Below are positions 35,772 to 44,208 of a DNA stretch of 48,134 nt, piece after piece (the first letter of the stretch is position 1; each line of letters starts with the position of its first letter). Source of the DNA: Rhodanobacteraceae bacterium (GTDB taxonomy: Bacteria; Acidobacteriota; Terriglobia; Terriglobales; Acidobacteriaceae). The notes below the pieces were generated by a model. It saw nothing but the letters and a program-made list of their open reading frames with translations. It did not search any database and had not been told where the DNA came from. The translations under genes and the position numbers were made by a program. The stretch lies in assembly GCA_025350865.1 (NCBI GenBank), contig JANXWZ010000182.1:1-48134 (forward strand), in the 5' to 3' direction.

Positions 35772-36731
35772 ATGTTGGGAATTAGTACCGCAGCGCGTAT
35801 TTCCGAAGAAAAACCCGCTAAAAACACATATTTCTTCGGTCCCTTTCGCCTGGAATCCGAATTTGAGATCCCAGAGTTGAAGGGTTGTGCAGGCCTTGGA
35901 ACGATCCCGGTCGACATCCGCATTGGTGGCGTTCCACTCGACGTGGACGGTGCCACTTACGGCAAATTCTGCCGGGTTTCAGCAACCGAATATTTGCTGG
36001 ATATTCCACATGTAGCCCGATTTTACGTCGCAAACGGCTCCCTTGTTTGCATGGAACCCGCTCCGGATGCCCCTGCCGCCGATATTTCAACCTACCTGCT
36101 GGGATCGGTTTTCGGGGCTTTGTGCCACCAGAACGGGCTGCTCCCGCTGCATGCGAGCTCTGTGCGGGTGGGGGACGGCGTTACCGCGTTTCTAGGCGAT
36201 TCCGGCGCCGGAAAGTCGACGATGGCGGCCTGCTTACAAGGGCGCGGATACGCAATTGCCTCGGACGATATCTGTTTGTTATCCGATGAGGCAGGTGAGA
36301 TGCGGGTGATTCCGGTAGCGGGGTGGTTGAAGCTCTGGCGAGCTAGTCTGGATCACCTGGGCGAGACGCCCGAGGAGCGCAACCGGGTTTATAGCGAGGA
36401 CGACAAGTATCGGTTGTACCTGGAGGCGCAGACCGGCGAGCGGCCGGTGTTGCGAAACCTGGTGTTCCTGGAAAAGGCCGGCGATGGTAAGGCGAGGCTC
36501 GAGCCGCTATCGGTGCCGGAGACACTGGCTCGGATGATGCAGCTCACTTACCTGGGTTACATTACGGAACTGACGGGGAGCCATGCACAGGTGTTTGGGC
36601 AGTGCGCACATGTACTCAAAGAAGCGAACGGGTACCGGCTGGTGGTGCCGTGGGGTTTCGAGGAGATGGATGGAGTATTGCGGGTGGTGGAGGATTTGTT
36701 GAACCCCACCTCAAACAGTGGGGCCGTTTGA
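35772..36731 (+). CDS. HPr-kinase-like lasso precursor kinase
   Basis: A 319-residue protein with a C-terminal HPr kinase/phosphorylase-like fold: P-loop LGDSGAGKST (residues 141-150), preceded by LLPLHASSV, and followed by YAIASDDICLL. The N-terminal 100 residues lack the true HPrK N-domain. Proteins of this shape in lasso clusters (ThcoK/PadeK type) phosphorylate the C-terminal Ser of the precursor, and the candidate precursor here ends in Ser. It starts divergently from the precursor gene. Its 3' end runs into a dispersed repeat copy, so its last residues (NPTSNSGAV) may be repeat-derived. Confidence 0.85.
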   Translation: MLGISTAARISEEKPAKNTYFFGPFRLESEFEIPELKGCAGLGTIPVDIRIGGVPLDVDGATYGKFCRVSATEYLLDIPHVARFYVANGSLVCMEPAPDAPAADISTYLLGSVFGALCHQNGLLPLHASSVRVGDGVTAFLGDSGAGKSTMAACLQGRGYAIASDDICLLSDEAGEMRVIPVAGWLKLWRASLDHLGETPEERNRVYSEDDKYRLYLEAQTGERPVLRNLVFLEKAGDGKARLEPLSVPETLARMMQLTYLGYITELTGSHAQVFGQCAHVLKEANGYRLVVPWGFEEMDGVLRVVEDLLNPTSNSGAV

Positions 36732-36803
36732 GATGGAGCCCCCTGGTGGTGGTGGCGGACAAGCGAAATACAGAGATTCTTCGCTGCGCTTAGCATGGCC
36801 TCA
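36716..36803. repeat. dispersed intergenic repeat, copy C
   Basis: The block shares GGAGCCCCCTGGTGGTGGTG, GGACAAGCGAAATAC and GATTCTTCGCTGCGCTTAG with the other copies in the window. It overlaps the last codons of the kinase and fills the space to the PqqD stop. Confidence 0.55.
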
Positions 36804-36814
36804 GCATTTGTGGA

Positions 36815-37093
36815 CTACTGGAGTTCGATGAGGCCGCGATCGAGCATCTGTTCGAGGAGTTCGACGACATCCTGTTCGATCACGCCAGGGGCCGCTGAGT
36901 AGGTCTCTGAGAGAGAAGCTACGAGGGCGTCGAGGTGGGTCGGTGTGGCGAGCAGACGCCAGACGTCGGAGCCAGTTTCGCCCAGTCCGAGGCATTCGCC
37001 CGTATCCAGCGTCATCAACACAACTTCCGAGCCGACGGTAGTTTCAACAGGCTTGCTGCTCCGCACGATGGTGACTTGCTTGTCGATTCTCAT
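36815..37093 (-). CDS. PqqD-like RRE protein (lasso B1)
   Basis: A 92-residue PqqD-family protein. In split lasso systems this RRE domain binds the precursor leader and delivers it to the B2 peptidase and the cyclase. The pattern of an N-terminal beta-hairpin (VETTVGSEVVLMTLDTGECLGLGETGSDVW) and helical C-terminus (VIEQDVVELLEQMLDRGLI) fits the family. The open frame starts at TTG 37105, but ATG 37093 is more likely. It is convergent with the kinase and is the last cluster gene; the pectin esterase that follows is on the same strand, 40 nt upstream. Confidence 0.85.
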   Translation of the reverse strand: MRIDKQVTIVRSSKPVETTVGSEVVLMTLDTGECLGLGETGSDVWRLLATPTHLDALVASLSETYSAAPGVIEQDVVELLEQMLDRGLIELQ

Positions 37094-37140
37094 AGCCTTC
37101 AACAATCAAACCACTTGTTGCGGATTGGGACAAGTTTCGG

Positions 37141-38412
37141 TCAGCGGCCGTACGGGGTTGCGGTGTCGATGGATGGGCTGGCCGGAAGGTGCCAGGCAGC
37201 GAGCGAGTCGGGGTGCGCCGGGTCAAACGCGGCGATACCTTTGCGCAGGTACTGGTCGAGCGGCAGGCGCTGTTCGCGGATGGACTTGACGACGGCACGG
37301 GCGAGCTCATAGGCGCCGTAGGCATTGAAGTGGGTGTCGTCCTTCAGCTCTTCGGCCTGACCGGGAAAGGTGTTGGCGGGGTAGTGGACGAAGGCTTTGA
37401 GCGTGCCTTCGGGGCCCATGGTCTCAAACAGAGTCTTACTGAGCGCGTTGAGATCGATCAGACCGAGGTGCAGTTCGACTGCGACATCGCGGGTCGCCTG
37501 CGGATAGTCGCCGAGGGTCATGCGGATCTTGCCGTCAGAGTCGAAGTTGCGGCGGTTCATTGACGTGACGAGGATCGTAGTCGCGCCCTTGGATTCGGCA
37601 TCGGCGATGAAGCGCTTCATCAGTTCCTTGTATTCAGGGATGGAGACGAAGCCGCTGCCCTGCTTCTGGTCGTTGTGGGCGAACTGGATCATCACGTAGT
37701 CACCCTTTTTGATCGTCGACATGATCTTCGGCCAGCGGCGTTCGCCGAGGAAGCTCTTGATGGTCTCGCCGGATTCGGCGTCGTTAGCGATGCAGACCTT
37801 GTCGGTCATGAAGCTGGGAAGCATCTGTCCCCATGCAGCCCAGGGTTCTTTGTCCTGGTCGACGACGGTGGAGTCGCCGGCAAGGTACACGGTTGGAACG
37901 TTGGTGACGCGCTCGATGGTGATAGAACGCACTGCGGGGTGTTCGCCATTGAATTCAAGGGTGAGCTTGTTGTCCCAGTCGAGGGTGCCGATCTCGCGCG
38001 GCTTGAGCTTGACCTTCGTATCGGTGCCCGCAATCTCGGGCAGACGTACGTTGAGGACGAAGGATTCGGTCGCGGAGGCACCGGCCGGGACGGATCTCTC
38101 CATCAGCAGGAGGCGGCGCGACTCGGCGCGGAGAGTTGTGGTTGACGCCGCGGGGCCACCAAGGACGACGGTCACCTTGTAGTCGCCGTCGGTGGCGGGG
38201 ATAGAGAAAAAGAAGGGTTTGTCGGACGCGCAGGCATCGCCCGCGAAGGTGGTGGGTGCGGTGGCAAGGTCGAAGCCCGGCTTGTCCGTGGCGAAGAGGG
38301 TTGCGGCGGTGAGGGGCGTCGCGCCCTTAGGCTTTGCGGCGCAGGAGAAGGTCTGGGCGGTGGCAGAGACGGCGGCGAAGACAGCGGCAAGCAGGATCAA
38401 GCGGCGGGGCAT
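37141..38412 (-). CDS. secreted rhamnogalacturonan-acetylesterase-like SGNH protein (CE12 type)
   Basis: A 423-residue exported protein with a signal peptide (LILLAAVFAAVSATAQ). A beta-sandwich of about 160 residues precedes the SGNH domain: YLAGDSTVVDQ (Ser nucleophile block), QFAHNDQ, and the terminal DDTHFNAYGA with the catalytic Asp and His. This matches rhamnogalacturonan acetylesterases, which remove acetyl groups from RG-I. I chose ATG 38412 because AGGTGA precedes it. It is divergent from the GH106 gene and lies 3' to the lasso cluster. Confidence 0.87.
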   Translation of the reverse strand: MPRRLILLAAVFAAVSATAQTFSCAAKPKGATPLTAATLFATDKPGFDLATAPTTFAGDACASDKPFFFSIPATDGDYKVTVVLGGPAASTTTLRAESRRLLLMERSVPAGASATESFVLNVRLPEIAGTDTKVKLKPREIGTLDWDNKLTLEFNGEHPAVRSITIERVTNVPTVYLAGDSTVVDQDKEPWAAWGQMLPSFMTDKVCIANDAESGETIKSFLGERRWPKIMSTIKKGDYVMIQFAHNDQKQGSGFVSIPEYKELMKRFIADAESKGATTILVTSMNRRNFDSDGKIRMTLGDYPQATRDVAVELHLGLIDLNALSKTLFETMGPEGTLKAFVHYPANTFPGQAEELKDDTHFNAYGAYELARAVVKSIREQRLPLDQYLRKGIAAFDPAHPDSLAAWHLPASPSIDTATPYGR

Positions 38413-38477
38413 GGGGATCACCTATGCGAAAGATCATAGCGGGATTGAGGCGCGATTTGCCAGAAACATTTTTCCTA

Positions 38478-38507
38478 TTGACACTGCTGTTGTGGGTTCC
38501 GTAGATT
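38478..38507 (+). promoter_or_regulatory. promoter of the GH106 gene
   Basis: A perfect -35 TTGACA (38478-38483) and TAGATT (38502-38507, 4 of 6) are separated by 18 nt. The transcript leader before the chosen start is about 80 nt. Confidence 0.5.
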
Positions 38508-38594
38508 TCGAGTCCGGTGCACCAAACGGCGAAAGCAGTCGACGCGAAGTTGTGTCCGCAAGACGGTAGGATCGGAACGAAAAGGATGAGCAGA

Positions 38595-41405
38595 ATGGGA
38601 TTGATGACAGTGAAGCGGGTGCAAGGACTTTTGGCCGTAGCGGCTTGCGCGGGATTGACTGGTGCGGCACTGTGCCAGGCGGCGAAGCCTGCGGATTCGA
38701 TTGCGGCACTGCGCGCGGGTTTTGCCAATCCACCGGATGCGGCGAAGCCGATGGTGCGCTGGTGGTGGTTCGGGCCGGCGGTGGTGAAGCCGGAGATTTT
38801 GAAAGAACTGCAACAGATGAAGGCGGCGGGGATTGGCGGTGCGGAGCTGGCGTTTGTGTACGCCGAGGTGCTCGACGATCCTGCGAAGGGATTGAAGAAC
38901 CTCAGCTTTCTATCGCCAGAGATGCTGGACGATGTGCGATATGCGCAGGAGGAAGGGCGCAAGCTGGGGCTGCGGATCGACGTGACGCTGTGTAGCGGAT
39001 GGCCGTACGGCGGGCCGGCGACGACGCTCGATCAGGCCGTGACGCGGCTGCGGACGTCGGAGGTTGCGGTGGCTCCGGGAGCGACTGCGGTGGAGACGCC
39101 AAAGCTGGCTGAGGGTGAGAGCCTTTTGTCTGCAATGGTGGTCGATGGAGCCGTTACACCGAAGCCAGTGCGGGGGACATCTCCGCCTGTGGCGACGTGG
39201 GCTGCAGGGACGGCCAAGGGGTTGACGGTGACGGGTGAGAATGCGGCCCTAGCGGTTTCGGATAAGCCGCGGGTGGCGTTGTTCTTCATCCAGAGCCATA
39301 CGAGGCAGGAGGTGAAGCGGTCTGCTGTTGGGGCGGAGGGGTATGTGCTGGACCCGTTCTCGAAGCAGGCCGTGGCGACGCACTTGAAGAGCGTGGGCGA
39401 GCCGCTGGTGAAGGCGTTTGGAAATACGCCACCGTATGCGATCTTTTCTGATTCGCTGGAGGCGTATGGCGCGGATTGGACTCCGCTGCTGCCGCAGGAG
39501 TTCAAGAAGCGACGCGGGTATGACCTGATGCCGCACTTGGCCGAGCTGGTTGGGGGTGGGTCGGCTGCGGCGGATAAGGTTCGGCATGACTATGGGCGAA
39601 CGCTGACGGAGCTAGTAAACGAGAACTACCTGACGCAGATCAATGACTGGGCCAAGGCGCATGGGACGAAGTTCCGCTCGCAGACCTACGGTGAGCCGGC
39701 GGTGAACTTCACATCGCAGAGCCTGGTGAGCCTGCCGGAGGGTGAAGGCCCGCAGTGGCGGCAGTTCTCGACGCTGCGTTGGGCTACCAGCGCAAATCAT
39801 GTGTTTGGAAATAATGTGACCAGCGGCGAGACATTTACCTGGCTGCACTCACCGGTATTCCGGGCTACTCCGCTGGATATGAAGGCGGAGGCGGATATTG
39901 ATTTCATCATGGGTGAGAACCAGCTGATTTATCACGGCTGGCCTTACTCGCCGCCGGATGGCCAGGTGCCGGAGCCAGGGTGGAGCTTGTATGCTGCGGC
40001 TAGTTTCAACGCGCATAACCCGTGGTTCCCAGTGGAAGGCGCCGTGAATAAATATATTGCCCGGTTGAGTTACTTGATGCGACAGGGTAAGCCGGCGAAT
40101 CAGGTCGCCATCCTGCTGCCGGAGGATGATGCGTGGGCTAGCTTCTCGCCCGGACATACTACGTTGACCGGGGCGCTGGCGAAGCTGGTTACGCCGGAGC
40201 TGATGTCGACGATCTTGTCGGCGGGGTACAACGTGGATTTTATCGATGCGGATGCGATCGATAAGGTCGGGCTGGGGACGCACCAGGTGGTGGTGATTCC
40301 GCCTACGGATCGGATTCCGGTGGGGACGCTTCAGAAACTGGATGCATGGGTAAAGGCGGGCGGGAAGGTGGTCTCTGTAGGGAAAGCGCCGACGATGGAC
40401 GCGGAGGGTAAGACTTCTCCTGAACTAGCGCAGTTGCTGAAGATGCTGCCCTATGTTGTGGACAATGAGAATTTGTCGAGGGCTTTGGTGGAGGAGACTA
40501 AGCCCGATTTGGTGCTTGTGGATGCGGATAGTAAGACGAAGGAAGCGATTGGGTTTATTCATCGTAAGTTTTCGGATGGAGACATTTATTACGTCATAAA
40601 CACCAGTAATCAGGCAATTAGAACTCGCGCTCGCTTCAGGACTATCCACAATCACGGTCAACGGTGGAATGCCGATACCGGAGAGATTGTAGTTGGACCG
40701 GCGAATCCGGGCGGCGTCGACCTGGATCTAGATCCTTACGAATCTCGCCTGTTTGTGCTGACTGGGACCGGTATTGTTGACAACACTTGGCATGAAGCAC
40801 CGCCCAAATTGGTGGCGGACCTGACGACTGGCTGGAAAGTGTCGTTCACCTCCACCGCCAAGGCCGAGACTCAGCAGACGCTGACGGATTGGATCACGAA
40901 TGCTGATACCCTGCACTATTCCGGTGAAGCGGTGTATTCCAAAGAGTTCAAGCTAGACCGGAAGACGGGGTCTGTGTCGATCGAAATAACTAGCGGTGAA
41001 GCACTGCCTCTGCCGCGCAGGCCGGGGGAGGATCGGCCAGTGTTGGCCAACGGCCTGCCTGATCCGCGGATAACGCGGACGGGGCCGGGAATGCATGCTT
41101 ACTACGAGCCGCCGATTCGAGAGGCTGCGCTTGTGGTGGTGAATGGGCAGGCAGCGGGGGCGTTGTGGCATCCGCCTTATCGGCTGAGCGTGTCGAAGTA
41201 TCTGAAGGCTGGGGAGAATCATATTGAGATTCATGTGTTCAATACGGCTTTGAATGCGTGGTCGGCGCTGCCTCCGCATGACTTCAAGCCTCTCATTGCG
41301 AAGTATGGGGATAAGTTCCAGATGCAGGATATGGACCAGGTGAAACCTATTAGTTCGGGAATTCTGGGGACGATCAGGTTGGTGGAAATTGAAGTTGGGA
41401 AATGA
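38595..41405 (+). CDS. GH106-type alpha-L-rhamnosidase-like glycosyl hydrolase
   Basis: A 936-residue exported protein. After the signal peptide (VQGLLAVAACAGLTGAALC) comes MVRWWWFGPAVVKPEILKEL and MKAAGIGGAELAF, the opening of the PF17132 hydrolases that include GH106 alpha-L-rhamnosidases. The DVTLCSGWPYGGP block and the SDSLEAYGADWTPLL block are also typical. The C-terminal third is beta-rich, with a jelly-roll end (LVVVNGQAAGALWHPPYRLSV). I chose ATG 38595, 8 nt after AAAGGA; the open frame begins at 38517. A role in removing rhamnose from RG-I fits the neighbours. Confidence 0.88.
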   Translation: MGLMTVKRVQGLLAVAACAGLTGAALCQAAKPADSIAALRAGFANPPDAAKPMVRWWWFGPAVVKPEILKELQQMKAAGIGGAELAFVYAEVLDDPAKGLKNLSFLSPEMLDDVRYAQEEGRKLGLRIDVTLCSGWPYGGPATTLDQAVTRLRTSEVAVAPGATAVETPKLAEGESLLSAMVVDGAVTPKPVRGTSPPVATWAAGTAKGLTVTGENAALAVSDKPRVALFFIQSHTRQEVKRSAVGAEGYVLDPFSKQAVATHLKSVGEPLVKAFGNTPPYAIFSDSLEAYGADWTPLLPQEFKKRRGYDLMPHLAELVGGGSAAADKVRHDYGRTLTELVNENYLTQINDWAKAHGTKFRSQTYGEPAVNFTSQSLVSLPEGEGPQWRQFSTLRWATSANHVFGNNVTSGETFTWLHSPVFRATPLDMKAEADIDFIMGENQLIYHGWPYSPPDGQVPEPGWSLYAAASFNAHNPWFPVEGAVNKYIARLSYLMRQGKPANQVAILLPEDDAWASFSPGHTTLTGALAKLVTPELMSTILSAGYNVDFIDADAIDKVGLGTHQVVVIPPTDRIPVGTLQKLDAWVKAGGKVVSVGKAPTMDAEGKTSPELAQLLKMLPYVVDNENLSRALVEETKPDLVLVDADSKTKEAIGFIHRKFSDGDIYYVINTSNQAIRTRARFRTIHNHGQRWNADTGEIVVGPANPGGVDLDLDPYESRLFVLTGTGIVDNTWHEAPPKLVADLTTGWKVSFTSTAKAETQQTLTDWITNADTLHYSGEAVYSKEFKLDRKTGSVSIEITSGEALPLPRRPGEDRPVLANGLPDPRITRTGPGMHAYYEPPIREAALVVVNGQAAGALWHPPYRLSVSKYLKAGENHIEIHVFNTALNAWSALPPHDFKPLIAKYGDKFQMQDMDQVKPISSGILGTIRLVEIEVGK

Positions 41406-41424
41406 GAAGGCTCAATTGAGCTTG

Positions 41425-41540
41425 TCCATTCCCCTTCATCGCGATAGTGCTGCGATGAATGGGGCTCCCGGCAGTGGTGTAGGACAAACAACGGCATGAT
41501 TTATGAGCTATCAGCTATTTAGCTGACAGCTAGGAGCTCT
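41425..41540. repeat. dispersed intergenic repeat, copy D
   Basis: This copy has CCTTCATCGCGAT, GCTGCGATGAATGGGGCTCC and a second part AACAACGGCATGATTTATGAG followed by AGCTATCAGCT and AGCTGACAGCT. The second part recurs in copies E and F. It fills the gap between the GH106 and GH105 genes. Confidence 0.6.
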
Positions 41541-41559
41541 AAGTACTGAGAGGGATTTC

Positions 41560-42768
41560 ATGAAGGTTTTGATTTTTGCTTTGGTTGGGTTGGTTCCGGT
41601 GGCGGCGCAGGAGTATCCGAAGCCTACGCCGGTGATGCAGGCGCAGATCGATAAGGACAATGGGCGCGGGTTTGGGGATTCGCCGGCTGACCCTGGGCCG
41701 CTGGCGAAGGACTTGTCGTCTGCGCTGAAGGTTGCAGATGTCGATAAGGCGATGCGGAAGGTGGCGGATTGGGAGTTGCCGCGGGTGGTGGCGCATGGGG
41801 ATCAGATATGGACTTCGAGCGTGGACTATGTCGGAATGATGGCCGCATCGAAGGCGACCGGCGATGCGAAGTATCGGGATGCCATGTTTGGGCTGGCGCA
41901 GAAGTTCGACTGGAAACCGCGCGGGAAGGGTGCGAATGCGGACGACCAGAGCGTGGGGCAGATGTATCTGGAGCTGTATTTGGCGGAACCGAAAGACAAG
42001 CTTGATGCGCATTGGATCGAAGCGGAGCGGACGGCGATGGATGCGGTGATTGGGATTCAGAAGGGTGTCGATGCCGGGGTGGAGACGGCTACGGACAAGC
42101 AGGTGCGAATTCCGTGGTGGTGGTGCGATGCGCTGTTTATGGCTCCTACGGCATGGGCGCAGATGACGGAGGCTACTGGGGACAAGAGGTATGTCGACTA
42201 TATTCACTCGCAGTGGCGTGCTACTTACGACTTACTTTGGAATAAAGAGGAACACTTATACGCTCGGGACGCGACTTACAAGACCAAGACGGAGGCCAAT
42301 GGGAAGCTGATGTTCTGGTCTCGCGGCGAAGGCTGGGTGATGGGCGGGATTGCGCGGACGGTGGACAATCTGCCGAAGGGTGATCCGGAGATTCCGTTCT
42401 ATGTCGGGCAGTTGAACGAGATGGCGGCTAAGGCGAAATCGATCCAAGGGGCGGATGGGTTGTGGCACGCGGGGCTGCTCGATCCGGAACATTATGCGCT
42501 GCCGGAGATTTCGGGGTCGGCGCTGATGACGTTTGGGATTGCGTGGGGAATCAACCACGGGTATCTGGATGCGAAGGTTTATCGGCCGGTCGTGGAGAAG
42601 GCGTGGAAGGGGATGCTGGGGCATGTGTATGCCGATGGTCGGCTGGGGTGCATTCAGCAGACAGGGGCGGAGCCAGCGTTTTACTATCCTTCGTCGAGTT
42701 ATGACTATGGGATTGGCGGGTTTTTGCTGGCGGGGTCTGAGGTTAGGAAATTGGCGGCCAAAAAGTAA
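41560..42768 (+). CDS. GH105 unsaturated rhamnogalacturonyl hydrolase
   Basis: GH105 enzymes remove the 4,5-unsaturated galacturonosyl residue left by rhamnogalacturonan lyases. The signal peptide (MKVLIFALVGLVPVAAQ) indicates export. An (alpha/alpha)6 barrel is supported by the repeated helical pattern and family motifs NADDQSVGQMYLELYL, PWWWCDALFMAPTAWAQ, FWSRGEGWVMGG and SSYDYGIGGFLLAG. The total is 402 residues. The ATG follows GAGAGG. It sits between GH106 and a second esterase on the same strand, so one pectin operon is likely, although repeats lie in the gaps. Confidence 0.9.
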   Translation: MKVLIFALVGLVPVAAQEYPKPTPVMQAQIDKDNGRGFGDSPADPGPLAKDLSSALKVADVDKAMRKVADWELPRVVAHGDQIWTSSVDYVGMMAASKATGDAKYRDAMFGLAQKFDWKPRGKGANADDQSVGQMYLELYLAEPKDKLDAHWIEAERTAMDAVIGIQKGVDAGVETATDKQVRIPWWWCDALFMAPTAWAQMTEATGDKRYVDYIHSQWRATYDLLWNKEEHLYARDATYKTKTEANGKLMFWSRGEGWVMGGIARTVDNLPKGDPEIPFYVGQLNEMAAKAKSIQGADGLWHAGLLDPEHYALPEISGSALMTFGIAWGINHGYLDAKVYRPVVEKAWKGMLGHVYADGRLGCIQQTGAEPAFYYPSSSYDYGIGGFLLAGSEVRKLAAKK

Positions 42769-42780
42769 AGCGACCTCAGA

Positions 42781-42902
42781 TTTCACGGATAAAGACGGAT
42801 TAGGACAAACAACGACTACGAATTATGAGCTATTCAGCTAAGAGCTGTCGGCTTGAAAAAGGCAAATACGGAGATTCTGACTTCGTCAGAATGACAGCGA
42901 TA
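42781..42902. repeat. dispersed intergenic repeat, copy E
   Basis: A short TTTCACGGATAAAGACGGAT piece of the long palindrome family is followed by AACAACGACTACGAATTATG, AGCTATTCAGCTAAGAGCTG and GGCAAATACGGAGATTCTGA. These parts recur in copies C, D and F. Confidence 0.55.
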
Positions 42903-42927
42903 TATGCGGTGGTGTTTGGAGGTTGAG

Positions 42928-43791
42928 ATGAAGGCAATTTGGTTAGGTTTCATGTTGGCGGCTGGGTCGGCTGTGGCGCAGGTGCAGCCGGCTCAGGTTC
43001 CTAGTCCCACTGACCCGGGAACGACGACGCGCCCGGCGTTGCCGGTGCCGAAGGATCCCAAGCTGCCGAGCCTGATCCTGGTAGGGGATTCTACGGTAAG
43101 GAATGGCAGGGGCGATGGTGGACAGGGTCAGTGGGGTTGGGGCGAGCCTCTGGTAGCTTACTTCGATCCGGCAAAGATCAATGTGGTGAATCGGGCCATC
43201 GGAGGACGGTCTAGCAAAAGCTATGTGTCGGAGGGGGAGTGGGAGAAGACGCTCACCTTCATCAAGCCGGGCGATGTGGTGCTGTTTCAGTGGGGTCACA
43301 ACGACGGCGGCAAGCCGGATGAGCCGACGCGGACCCGGGCGTCGTTGCCGGGGACGGGGGAGGAGACGGTGGAGATCGACAATCTGATCCTGAAGAAGCA
43401 TGAGGTGGTGCATACCTATGGCTGGTATCTGCGGAAGTATGTGGTGGATACGAAGGCAAAGGGGGCTACGGCGATCATCTGTTCGCTAATACCCCGCAAG
43501 ATCTGGAAGGACGGTAAGGTCGCCCGGAATGGCAAAGACTATGCCGGGTGGACTCGCGAGGTGGCGGAGGCGGAACATGTCGGGTTCATCGATTTGAATA
43601 ATCTGATTGCGAACCGGTACGACAAACTGGGCGAGGCGGCGGTGGAGCCGTTGTTTGCCGACCCGCATACGCATACTTCGTGGGATGGCGCGGTCATCAA
43701 CGCGGAAGAGGTTGTGGTCGGACTGAAGCTGCTGAAGGTTGATCCGGTGGCGGGGGACTTTTCGGAGAAGGGTACGGCGGTAAAGCCTTAA
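42928..43791 (+). CDS. secreted rhamnogalacturonan acetylesterase (CE12 type)
   Basis: A 287-residue exported SGNH esterase. The signal peptide is MKAIWLGFMLAAGSAVAQ. The nucleophile block is LILVGDSTVRNG, followed by NRAIGGRSSKSY, FQWGHNDGG and DPHTHTSWDGA with the catalytic Asp/His. The arrangement matches YesT/RhgT-like rhamnogalacturonan acetylesterases. I chose ATG 42928 because GGAGG lies 5 nt upstream; the open frame begins at 42904. It is a second esterase of this type in the locus, with a different architecture from the gene at 37141. Confidence 0.88.
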   Translation: MKAIWLGFMLAAGSAVAQVQPAQVPSPTDPGTTTRPALPVPKDPKLPSLILVGDSTVRNGRGDGGQGQWGWGEPLVAYFDPAKINVVNRAIGGRSSKSYVSEGEWEKTLTFIKPGDVVLFQWGHNDGGKPDEPTRTRASLPGTGEETVEIDNLILKKHEVVHTYGWYLRKYVVDTKAKGATAIICSLIPRKIWKDGKVARNGKDYAGWTREVAEAEHVGFIDLNNLIANRYDKLGEAAVEPLFADPHTHTSWDGAVINAEEVVVGLKLLKVDPVAGDFSEKGTAVKP

Positions 43792-43799
43792 TACAAAGA

Positions 43800-43872
43800 C
43801 AAAGCGACCACGGATTTCATGGATAAACACGGATGGATCCGTGCTCTTTCCGTGAAATCCGTGGTTACTTTG
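43800..43872. terminator. long palindrome between esterase and rhaM genes
   Basis: Arms of 20 nt (43800-43819 and 43853-43872) pair at 18 of 20 positions around CGACCACGGATTTC, with an inner hairpin CACGGAT-GG-ATCCGTG. It lies between two converging stops, so a bidirectional terminator is plausible, though no long T tract follows. It is closely related to the element at 22475-22547. Confidence 0.6.
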
Positions 43873-43879
43873 TTTATTG

Positions 43880-44197
43880 CTAGTCGAGGTGGAAGACTTC
43901 TTCGAGCGGCGTCATGCCGTCGTCGGCGTGGGCTTCCAGGCCTGCGAAGAGGGGGGCCATGTATTCCTGCCAGCGGGTGTTGATGGGCAACGCTTTCATG
44001 GCGGCGATGGCGTGGTCGAAGTCGTCGGTGACGAGGTAGCCGATGAGGAGACCGTCGGAGCGCAGGAAGAGGGTGTAGTCGTGCCAGCCGGTGTCTGAGA
44101 GGGCCTGGCGCATCTCGGGCCAGACTTCGGCGTGACGCTTGCGGTACTCGTCGAGGTGGTCGGGATGGACGTTCAGGACGAAACAGATTCGCTTCAA
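43880..44197 (-). CDS. rhaM: L-rhamnose mutarotase
   Basis: RhaM interconverts the anomers of L-rhamnose. After the open frame is trimmed to a TTG start at 44197, which has AAGGGG 7 nt upstream, the protein is 105 residues, the normal size. The family pattern is clear: KRICFVLNVHPDHLDEYRKRHAEVWPEM, then DYTLFLRSDGLLIGYL and a final RWQEYM. It lies 11 nt after the rhaT stop on the same strand, so rhaT-rhaM form one unit. Confidence 0.92.
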   Translation of the reverse strand: MKRICFVLNVHPDHLDEYRKRHAEVWPEMRQALSDTGWHDYTLFLRSDGLLIGYLVTDDFDHAIAAMKALPINTRWQEYMAPLFAGLEAHADDGMTPLEEVFHLD

Positions 44198-44208
44198 CTG
44201 TGCGCCCC

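Noticed and set aside
41539-42207. 222-codon minus-strand frame opposite GH105
   Set aside because: Low-complexity Arg/Pro/His product without motifs; the sense frame matches GH105.
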